Source of the DNA: JAGLHV01 sp023132075 [NCBI: bacterium]
Lineage (GTDB): Bacteria; CBDUZB01; JAGLHV01
Direction of reading: 5' to 3'
NCBI GenBank assembly: GCA_023132075.1
Contig: JAGLYT010000123.1
Span: 1-5,211, forward strand
DNA length: 5,211 nt
Part shown: positions 1 to 5,211 of the stretch, piece after piece
Position numbering within the stretch: the first letter of the stretch is position 1
Layout of the letters: each line of letters begins with the position of its first letter
Program-made: the position numbers and the translations under genes
The notes under the pieces: model-generated
Told to the model about the DNA's origin: nothing
Databases searched by the model: none
Seen by the model: the letters and a program-made list of their open reading frames with translations, nothing else

Positions 1-3
1 ACT

Positions 4-53
4 AATTTAAACCAATATAACCAATGCACCACCTTTTTACTTTGTGCCTTTTT
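4..53. repeat. Second copy of the AACCAAT / TGTGCCTTTT repeat vocabulary
   Basis: Positions 4-25 match 1439-1460 at 21 of 22 bases, the only difference being T18 versus A. TGTGCCTTTT at 43-52 also recurs exactly at 1419-1428. The same words therefore lie on both sides of the PorV-like gene, in the same orientation. No recognisable gene overlaps them. Confidence 0.55.
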
Positions 54-115
54 ATTCTTTGACTTATCTGTCTATTAACTATCAATTGTTTTATCCTCTA
101 TTTATTCTCTTTTTC

Positions 116-144
116 ATTGTAATAAAAAGGTATTTCATTGTCAA
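116..144 (-). promoter_or_regulatory. Near-consensus sigma-70-type promoter directed off the left edge
   Basis: On the minus strand TTGACA (144-139, perfect -35) is followed by exactly 17 bases and TACAAT (121-116, five of six for -10). Transcription would start near position 109 and run leftwards out of the window. It lies 59 bases beyond the stop of the PorV-like gene, so the gene to the left probably has its own promoter rather than depending on read-through. This is the best promoter match I found in the window. No operator-like palindrome is obvious beside it. Confidence 0.65.
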
Positions 145-202
145 GAAAATATTATCTAAAGAAAAATCAATGCTTTTCAGTAATTCTGTATACGCATTTA
201 TA

Positions 203-1249
203 CTAAAAATTAAAAGTTAAAGAAAATTGATAAAGAGGATTAATTTCATCCCTCAGGCAAAAAGCATAATCCAACTGCCATCCTTTTATTTTAAATCCGG
301 CCCCACAAGCAAAGGAATCCAAATCATACCCCATTTTATAACCCACTCTCGCGGCAATCACCTCTTTAAACCAATATTCCGTCCCAAGGTTTACTTTCAT
401 TTTATCCCCTAAATCATCTAAGGGAACAATTAAATCACAAGCCGCTACACCATTTTCTGTCGGCCCAAATCTCCAGGCCATCCCCGCCCTGACATTGAAA
501 GGTAAAGGATCACTTTCATCCTCATACTTTATTCCTTTTCCAAGATTTTGTAAGTTTATTCCTAAGGAAACATTTTCTAACATTGCTTTGTACAACCACC
601 CAACATCCAGGACAAAAGCAGTTGCTTGATATTCCCGGGCTAATTCTGAATGAATAATTTTTAAATTCATCCCTATAAAGTTTCTCCCCAAACTTTCTTC
701 GGTCAATAAAAGTTTAATCATAGAAACATATTCACTGTAAGTAAAGGTAAATAAATAATCCTGCTCTGCACAAACAGTCCGGGAATCCTGAAAAAAACCA
801 TCCGAATTAGTAGTATTTATTTGAATATCCCCTCCCTGAAAAGTCACCAAACTTCCTGCTATCCCCACTATTCTCTGCCCAAAAATTCCACCGATATTCA
901 GGGATTGTTCATAACCCAAAAAACTATACCCGGTATCTACCAAACCTTTTAAATACATGGCCGTAAGCTGTCTGTTTTTTAATTTTAACAGTCGTTGACT
1001 TAAATCACTACTAACAGATTCCATCATCGGTTCTCTTACATTTAATTGTACCAACCCTGCCGGATTATAATAAACCGCACTTAAGTCGTCGGCCACAGCA
1101 CAAAAAGCCTCTCCCATTCCCGCCGCCCGCGTCCCCATTGCCTGCTTTAAAAATATCGCTCCCGAAGTAGAAGACCTCTGGGCAAAACCAACATCAATTG
1201 ATAAACAACCGATAATAAATATTAAAAATCCAACAAATAACCGCTTCAT
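203..1249 (-). CDS. PorV/PorQ-family (UPF0164-like) outer-membrane beta-barrel protein
   Basis: A 348-residue predicted outer-membrane barrel, within the usual length range of the family. Residues 1-23 are a signal peptide (KR, hydrophobic core, GFA before Q24). The hallmark N-terminal block is FLKQAMGTRAAGMGEAF (33-49), then AVADDLSAVYYNPAGLVQL (51-69), the FLK-GxRAxxMGEA-DD-NPAGL signature of this family. Alternating-hydrophobicity strands follow, with typical late-family pieces LPFNVRAGMAWRF (249-261), NLGTEYWF (287-294), RVGYKMGYD (301-309) and QLDYAF (325-330). The chain ends in LTFNF, a terminal aromatic as expected of barrels inserted by the BAM machinery. In Bacteroidota, PorV is the type IX outer-membrane shuttle that binds cargo C-terminal domains; most members in other phyla are uncharacterised. 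Its upstream neighbour, 238 bases away on the same strand, encodes a protease with such a tail, so a working pair is plausible but unproven. Oddity: IIGC at 12-15 also fits a lipobox. ATG is preceded by AGAGGA at good spacing. Confidence 0.9.
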   Translation of the reverse strand: MKRLFVGFLIFIIGCLSIDVGFAQRSSTSGAIFLKQAMGTRAAGMGEAFCAVADDLSAVYYNPAGLVQLNVREPMMESVSSDLSQRLLKLKNRQLTAMYLKGLVDTGYSFLGYEQSLNIGGIFGQRIVGIAGSLVTFQGGDIQINTTNSDGFFQDSRTVCAEQDYLFTFTYSEYVSMIKLLLTEESLGRNFIGMNLKIIHSELAREYQATAFVLDVGWLYKAMLENVSLGINLQNLGKGIKYEDESDPLPFNVRAGMAWRFGPTENGVAACDLIVPLDDLGDKMKVNLGTEYWFKEVIAARVGYKMGYDLDSFACGAGFKIKGWQLDYAFCLRDEINPLYQFSLTFNF

Positions 1250-1255
1250 TTATTT

Positions 1256-1261
1256 TCCTCT
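1256..1261 (-). promoter_or_regulatory. Ribosome binding site of the PorV-like gene
   Basis: The minus strand reads AGAGGA, then six bases, then ATG at 1249-1247. This is a good Shine-Dalgarno match at normal spacing and supports the chosen start. Confidence 0.7.
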
Positions 1262-1299
1262 ATTTCTGATTTACGAATGTTAAAAATATCTGCTTCATT

Positions 1300-1334
1300 C
1301 CTTCTCCCCTTGCGGGAGAGGGTTAGGGTGAGGG
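1300..1334. repeat. GC-rich imperfect palindrome with TTAGGGTGAGGG tail, probable dispersed intergenic repeat
   Basis: CCTTCTCCC (1300-1308) pairs with GGGAGAGGG (1314-1322) around a five-base loop, giving a nine-position stem with one T/G mismatch. It is followed by TTAGGGTGAGGG (1323-1334). The block is strikingly GC-rich against its surroundings. From memory, near-identical stretches occur between genes in many unrelated bacterial genomes, in REP-like fashion; this is not checked here. Neither strand has a T-run after the stem, so it is not a normal intrinsic terminator. It sits 51 bases upstream of the PorV-like start codon. Confidence 0.55.
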
Positions 1335-1366
1335 AAAAAAAATTGTCTTTTATCTTTTATTTTTTA

Positions 1367-1466
1367 CCCAATTCAACCAATCTAAACCAATTGAAACTGT
1401 TTTTTAACTGTCTTTTGCTGTGCCTTTTGTCTTTAACCAATTTAAACCAATAAAACCAATTCAACT
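1367..1466. repeat. Degenerate AACCAAT-type and AACTGTCTTTT-type direct repeats
   Basis: The stretch is made of two word families. The first is [T/A]nAACCAAT, with copies at about 1368-1394 and 1435-1460. The second is ACTGTnTTTT, at about 1396-1405, 1407-1416 and 1464-1473. TGTGCCTTTT occurs at 1419-1428. All copies are direct, not inverted. No reading frame or RNA fold is evident. The block fills most of the gap between the protease stop and the GC-rich palindrome. Confidence 0.6.
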
Positions 1467-1487
1467 GTCTTTTTCTTTTAACCGTCT

Positions 1488-4241
1488 TTATTTCACCACC
1501 ACTATCTTCTTCGTATCTTTAAATCCCGGAGCTATTATATGCACCAAATATAAACCACTGGCTACAAATTTACCGTCCTTATTACGACCATCCCAATCTA
1601 TGGCCCCTGCTCCTTCCGCTTCCTCCCCATCCACCAACACATAAACCAATTCCCCGGCTATATTATAAATCTTAATACTCACCTTACCTGCCTGCACCAA
1701 ATCATATCTAATAGTAACCGGCCTATCCTTCCTGGGATTAAATAAATTATTCCATAAAACAAGTTTATTCCCCGTTGCTTCGGTTTTCAAATAATTGGAA
1801 GGACCAATTAAATAATCATTTCCCCATTTATTTTTAAGACCAATCTCTACATATATAGTTCCTACCGCCGGATAATTTGCCTTTATATCTCCTAAACTAA
1901 CTACCCCTTCTATCCTACCGTTATCTCCGTCGAGAACCCATCCGGAAGAACTAATTCCCCGGGTTAAAACATTTCCCAGCCGGTCTTTCACCCAGACATT
2001 TTCGATACTTTTAGAACCAATTTCAATTAACCCGAAAACAATAACCGTCTGCCCTTCCCCCCTTGAAATCTGAAGGCCTCCGGGAGTAAACTCTACCTGT
2101 AAAGAATACGGTTTCCATCGGGTAGATGTATCCTCAATCCCCGACACCATAATATAATAAAAATCCACTTGATTAATGGTCGTATCAATCACCACAGAGG
2201 AAGAAGTGGTATAATTATATCCGGACCCTCCTGAAAGAATTTGCTCCGGATACCGGTAAGCAATGCAATTATGGGAAGAATCAAAAAGGGATATATCATA
2301 AGCATAATATAAATTCCCATAGCCAACATCTGTATTGTAGAAACGCAGTTCTAACTTAATCCGAATATTGCCCGGGCCGGCACAAAGGCGATAATAATCA
2401 CAATCACTACTATAGGAAACATAAGAACTAAGCGTCTGACCCGTTTTTATATCGTAACTTTCAGAAAAAGCATTATTAGGCTCGTAAGTATCATTGTCGC
2501 TTGCACTCGGCTCATTCATATCCTCCAAAGTAATTCCATGGTTGGCAAAAGCCAGCTCTATTGCCGTCTGATTAGGCGTTCCATTAGAAAGGTCATTATC
2601 CCCCCCGTATTGTGGACTGTCATCGGTAAGCAAAATAGCCTGCAACCCGGTCTGGAAACTATCCGGCTGAAAAAATAAAGCATCGAAAATTATTCCGTTA
2701 GCCGTAGTGGAACTTACTGCCGTTCTAAAATCCCATAATGCTCCGGAGTAAATTACGCTGTCATCATGTACTTCCCCTCTCCAATCATCCGGATATTTTT
2801 TCTTAACCGGATCATTTAAATCTCTTTGATATTCCACGGGTAAAACCCAGTTCCCCATAACAGAATCTTCGGTATAAGTAGCCGAAAAATAATCCGCAAA
2901 AGCCTCATCCATTGCCCCTGATTGTCCATAATAAGTCAACTCATAAATATGGTGCACTGCCGCATGGGTATATTCATGATAAATTACATCACACGCATGA
3001 GCATAATTTTCAATCCCATACCAAACAAGATCCCCATCACCAAAATAAATATTTTCATTGGAAGGGTCATAAAAACAATTAGTATCTTCTATAGACCCAT
3101 CCTCCCCATTGTGTACCCAGGCCTCTATCTGATAATCCACCCCGGTAAATGAATTATCCAGCGTCTTAAAATAATTGTGCATACGATTTACATGATAAAA
3201 CATATTTACTTCATCTACTTCATTACTTGTATCGGAATAATCCCAGGTAAAACTAGCTACATCTGTAGAGATGGATACTTCTGCCTGGTCATCATTATAA
3301 ACCTTAACATAAGGACCGGCTAATTGGGAAAAAATACTATCTCCATTAACCCCGCTATAACTCCCGTCAACAGAAGTACTTTCTTCTACCCCCTCTACAG
3401 TTACATATTCGTTAGCAAAAGACCTATTGACCAACGTCTCGTTCCCAAACTCAGGGAAAATTTCACCCGAAACCGTACCAAAACGCAGATTATTATATTT
3501 AAATAAAATCTCCCCTGAACCTGCCTCTACAAAATAAATCCAATCCCCTAAAGGATTATTCAAACGCATTCTTACTTTCCAGGCAAGATAATATTTTTCT
3601 TTTTCTTCGTCAGGAAAAATAACAAGTACAGTCGGAAAAGTTTTAAGCGGAGCGGATTTAACCTGCAGGTCACTTTTTACTAAATCCAATACACTTTCTT
3701 TGGAAATCCGCGGCGTTACTTCCAAATCAATATCAGTAAAATAAGAGGAATTTACCCCTACAATGCTATTATCCGTTAAAAGATGTACTAAAACCTTTCC
3801 TCTTTCTACCGGAATACCCTGGTAGGTTTGGGCATATTTAATATGCCGGTAATTTTTATGGCGGGTACTTTTTTTTAAATTAAGATGGGTGAAGTTTATT
3901 TTAAATAAATCATGATTTTGAATAATAAAATTTTTTGCGGCATCTTCCGGTTTTCCTGACCGGGATTGTGTTTTATAACCCCAAATATTTTTTACCGCAC
4001 CGGAAAAATGATTATATTGCATCTTCCACTTTTTTCCATATTTATCCCTGAAACGAGCACAATGAGTAAGGCAGGCGGCATAAGCCGATGTATTTTTATA
4101 AGCAGTATTTTTTGTAAGTTGACCAACAATTTGTTTTTTGCCTTTTTTATATTTCTGCGGAGCAATCAAAGCTGACGCTTTGCCCATAGGCAAAAACATA
4201 AACAAAACGAACAAAAGAATAATTTTTTTTATTTTTTTCAC
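1488..4241 (-). CDS. Secreted thermolysin-superfamily (M4/M36-like) zinc metallopeptidase with PPC-like and FlgD/type-IX-like C-terminal domains
   Basis: Predicted 917-residue exported endopeptidase. Residues 1-24 form a Sec signal peptide (KKIKK, hydrophobic core, KASA). A propeptide follows: an FTP-like region (about 95-165, KYAQTYQGIPVERGKVLVH) and a PepSY-like region (about 175-250, YLAWKV...GSGEIL). Residues 254-300 (GTVSGEIFP...SVDGSYS) resemble a small beta-sandwich linker. The catalytic domain is about 305-575: H422-E-Y-T-H426 zinc motif, third ligand E446 in GAMDEAFAD, D450, Y437, and H492 in VHDDSVIYSGALWDF. By my recall these match thermolysin H142/E143/H146, E166, D170, Y157 and H231, with no gap between HExxH and the glutamate. 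DTYEPNN (584-590) opens a PPC-like domain to about 718. An unrecognised beta-rich segment fills 720-822. A FlgD-like/type A sorting-like tail spans 826-917 (NNLFNP, IDWDGRNKDG, VASGLY, KKIVVVK). The start is GTG, because TGA lies in frame directly before it. M4 versus M36 assignment is not settled. Confidence 0.93.
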   Translation of the reverse strand: MKKIKKIILLFVLFMFLPMGKASALIAPQKYKKGKKQIVGQLTKNTAYKNTSAYAACLTHCARFRDKYGKKWKMQYNHFSGAVKNIWGYKTQSRSGKPEDAAKNFIIQNHDLFKINFTHLNLKKSTRHKNYRHIKYAQTYQGIPVERGKVLVHLLTDNSIVGVNSSYFTDIDLEVTPRISKESVLDLVKSDLQVKSAPLKTFPTVLVIFPDEEKEKYYLAWKVRMRLNNPLGDWIYFVEAGSGEILFKYNNLRFGTVSGEIFPEFGNETLVNRSFANEYVTVEGVEESTSVDGSYSGVNGDSIFSQLAGPYVKVYNDDQAEVSISTDVASFTWDYSDTSNEVDEVNMFYHVNRMHNYFKTLDNSFTGVDYQIEAWVHNGEDGSIEDTNCFYDPSNENIYFGDGDLVWYGIENYAHACDVIYHEYTHAAVHHIYELTYYGQSGAMDEAFADYFSATYTEDSVMGNWVLPVEYQRDLNDPVKKKYPDDWRGEVHDDSVIYSGALWDFRTAVSSTTANGIIFDALFFQPDSFQTGLQAILLTDDSPQYGGDNDLSNGTPNQTAIELAFANHGITLEDMNEPSASDNDTYEPNNAFSESYDIKTGQTLSSYVSYSSDCDYYRLCAGPGNIRIKLELRFYNTDVGYGNLYYAYDISLFDSSHNCIAYRYPEQILSGGSGYNYTTSSSVVIDTTINQVDFYYIMVSGIEDTSTRWKPYSLQVEFTPGGLQISRGEGQTVIVFGLIEIGSKSIENVWVKDRLGNVLTRGISSSGWVLDGDNGRIEGVVSLGDIKANYPAVGTIYVEIGLKNKWGNDYLIGPSNYLKTEATGNKLVLWNNLFNPRKDRPVTIRYDLVQAGKVSIKIYNIAGELVYVLVDGEEAEGAGAIDWDGRNKDGKFVASGLYLVHIIAPGFKDTKKIVVVK

Positions 4242-4244
4242 TCA

Positions 4245-4251
4245 CCCTTCT
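4245..4251 (-). promoter_or_regulatory. Probable ribosome binding site of the protease, supporting a GTG start
   Basis: The minus strand reads AGAAGGG followed by TGA and then GTG at 4241-4239. The TGA is in frame, so the protein cannot begin earlier. The next methionine codons fall inside the hydrophobic core of the signal peptide and would destroy it. GTG is therefore the best start although spacing is short (three to four bases). Confidence 0.5.
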
Positions 4252-4269
4252 CTCTTTTCTTTTTTTAAA

Positions 4270-4297
4270 CTTATAACTATTTGATACCTATTGTCTA
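4270..4297 (-). promoter_or_regulatory. Weak promoter candidate for the protease gene
   Basis: The minus strand shows TAGACA (4297-4292), 16 bases, then TATAAG (4275-4270), each five of six to consensus. The start would be near 4263, leaving a leader of about 22 bases before GTG. The -35 box lies in the GACTAT/GACAATAG-type filler, so a chance match in AT-rich sequence is quite possible. Confidence 0.3.
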
Positions 4298-4323
4298 TGA
4301 ACTATTTCTTTGTCCTTTGTTTT

Positions 4324-4351
4324 GTATTTTGAATTTTGAATTTCGAATTTG
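4324..4351. repeat. Four tandem degenerate heptamers (GAATTTT type)
   Basis: Consecutive units read GTATTTT, GAATTTT, GAATTTC and GAATTTG. They form part of the low-complexity filler between birA and the protease gene and have no evident coding or folding role. Confidence 0.6.
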
Positions 4352-4376
4352 CCTGTCCTCCAGTCTGTAAGGAGGG

Positions 4377-4408
4377 TTTAGTATTTAGATATTCGGATTT
4401 AGTATTTA
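4377..4408. repeat. Direct repeat TTTAGTATTTA, two exact copies
   Basis: The 11-base word occurs at 4377-4387 and 4398-4408, separated by GATATTCGGA. This follows the TTCGAATTT heptamers and precedes the GACTATGGAC block, within the same gap. Confidence 0.55.
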
Positions 4409-4422
4409 TCTATTGTCTTTAT

Positions 4423-4451
4423 CTATGGACTATCGACTGTAGACTATGGAC
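4423..4451. repeat. Degenerate GACTAT(G/C)GAC repeats
   Basis: CTATGGAC occurs at 4423-4430 and 4444-4451, with GACTATCGACTGTA between them. Looser relatives (TGTCTATGAACTAT at 4292-4305, TGTCTATTAACTAT at 69-82) lie in other parts of the gaps. The block starts 21 bases after the birA stop codon. I see no terminator hairpin with a T-run here. Confidence 0.55.
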
Positions 4452-4471
4452 TTTTGTTTATCTTTTATCTG

Positions 4472-5211
4472 CTAAAAAATTACCTCCCCGGCAACCACTC
4501 TTTTGTTTTCTTTTCCTGCTTTTAAAATCAACGCCCCTTCTTTATCAATATCCACTACTTTTCCTGAAACAACCTGATTATCGGGAAAAATTACTTTTAT
4601 TCTTTTGCCCAAAACTATTGACTTTTTTTTATATTCTTTCAATAAAGTTCCGGTATTTCCTTTCTTAAATTTTAAATATACTTCTTCCAAATTTAGTAAT
4701 AATTCTTTTAAAAAACTTACCCGGGAAATTTCCCTGCCCAACAAGTCCTGTAAAGAAACAACCTTCTCTCTGAGACTCTCCGAAAATTGTTCTTTAGCAA
4801 TATTCGCATTAACACCAAAACTTAGAATGACATAATTAATTCTATCCGTCTCGGCATTCATTTCCGCTAATATCCCGCAAATTTTTCTAAAAGGACAAAC
4901 ATCTTTTTTTTGACCTTTAATCACTACATCGTTAGGCCATTTTAACAGGGCTTTTATACCGGTTTTTTTCTCTATCGTCCTTGCCACTACCAAAGCACTA
5001 ATCAAATTTAACTGGGGAATTAAACAAGGCAAAACATCCGGTTTTAAAAAAACAGAAACCCATATCCCACCCAACGGAGACTCCCATTTTCTTTGCAATC
5101 TTCCCCTGCCCTGCAACTGTCTTTCTGCAACAACCAGAGTCCCTTCGGTTATCTTGTTAGTGATTAATTTTTTCATCTGGTCAATAGTAGAATTTGTTTG
5201 AGAAAAATAAT
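4472..5211 (-). CDS. birA: Biotin-protein ligase (biotin-[acetyl-CoA-carboxylase] ligase), partial, 5' end outside window
   Basis: The enzyme activates biotin with ATP to biotinyl-5'-AMP and transfers it to a lysine of biotin carboxyl carrier proteins in the cytoplasm. The reading frame stays open to the right edge (245 residues visible, stop TAG at 4472-4474). An ATG at 5174-5176 is not the true start: the preceding codons encode NSTIDQ, matching the family's conserved STN-D segment before the catalytic core. Diagnostic motifs, in fragment numbering, are GRGRLQRKW (34-42, biotinyl-AMP loop; R37 corresponds to E. coli R118), SPLGG, KWPND (90-94), and RKICGILAE with K109 in the place of E. coli K183. 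The degenerate FGVNAN stands where GIGINVN is usual. The C-terminal SH3-like BPL_C domain covers about 198-245 (VSGKVVDIDKEGALIL). Oddity: a short insertion with two cysteines (C105, C111) precedes GILAE. Any N-terminal repressor helix-turn-helix would lie outside the window, so regulator function cannot be judged. Confidence 0.95.
   Translation of the reverse strand, partial: YFSQTNSTIDQMKKLITNKITEGTLVVAERQLQGRGRLQRKWESPLGGIWVSVFLKPDVLPCLIPQLNLISALVVARTIEKKTGIKALLKWPNDVVIKGQKKDVCPFRKICGILAEMNAETDRINYVILSFGVNANIAKEQFSESLREKVVSLQDLLGREISRVSFLKELLLNLEEVYLKFKKGNTGTLLKEYKKKSIVLGKRIKVIFPDNQVVSGKVVDIDKEGALILKAGKENKRVVAGEVIF

Noticed and set aside
1300-1322. Palindrome as an intrinsic terminator of the protease transcript
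   Set aside because: On neither strand does a T-run follow the stem directly, the minus-strand stem has an A/C mismatch, and it lies about 165 bases past the stop codon.
1323-1334. TTAGGGTGAGGG as telomere-like sequence
   Set aside because: There is only one TTAGGG unit; it is better explained as the tail of the palindromic repeat.
1367-1466. AACCAAT repeats as a CRISPR array or origin iterons
   Set aside because: Units are short, unevenly spaced and degenerate, without unique spacers, and no cas or replication gene is nearby.
1420-1644. Plus-strand open frame across the protease 3' end
   Set aside because: Antisense shadow of the well-supported protease C-terminus. Its first part is repeat filler.
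4357-4375. CCTCC...GGAGG hairpin downstream of birA as a terminator
   Set aside because: The stem is only five pairs with a nine-base loop, no T-run follows on the minus strand, and it is about 100 bases past the stop. More likely part of the repeat filler.
4336-4668. 110-codon plus-strand open frame
   Set aside because: It overlaps the antisense of birA and the repeat filler, shows low-complexity Leu/Phe-rich composition from AT-rich DNA and resembles no family I know.
5174-5176. ATG as the start of the biotin ligase
   Set aside because: The frame is open upstream and encodes the conserved NSTIDQ segment, so the true start lies beyond the right edge.

Overview
The window is an AT-rich bacterial segment in which all three recognisable genes read on the minus strand. 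In transcription order (right to left) they are: the 3' part of a biotin-protein ligase gene (birA, running off the right edge); a long secreted zinc metallopeptidase of the thermolysin superfamily, with propeptide, a PPC-type domain and a FlgD-like/type-IX-like C-terminal tail; and a PorV/PorQ-family (UPF0164-like) outer-membrane beta-barrel protein. A near-consensus minus-strand promoter at the left edge points at a further gene outside the window.

An outer-membrane barrel and an exported protease with an NxFNP...WDG...ASGxY tail indicate a diderm bacterium. In my knowledge this combination, with AT-rich DNA and gaps filled by degenerate short-word repeats, is common in uncultured lineages such as Omnitrophota, Desantisbacteria, Firestonebacteria, WOR-3 and KSB1, and less typical of classical Bacteroidota. 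The phylum cannot be fixed from this sequence alone.

Layout: 1-202 holds a strong promoter candidate (116-144) and repeat-like filler. 203-1249 is the PorV-like gene. 1250-1487 is a gap with a GC-rich imperfect palindrome (1300-1334) and AACCAAT-type repeats. 1488-4241 is the protease, starting at GTG. 4242-4471 is a gap built almost entirely of degenerate short repeats, with a weak promoter candidate next to the protease start. 4472-5211 is birA. No gene-free stretch exceeds 300 bases. I see no tRNA, rRNA, CRISPR, transposase or convincing intrinsic terminator.

The biological theme is export: a protease carrying a C-terminal sorting/anchoring-type tail lies directly upstream of a PorV-like protein, and PorV is the outer-membrane protein that binds such tails in the type IX secretion system of Bacteroidota. 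Whether this pair works that way here is inference. birA is a housekeeping gene with no evident link to the other two.
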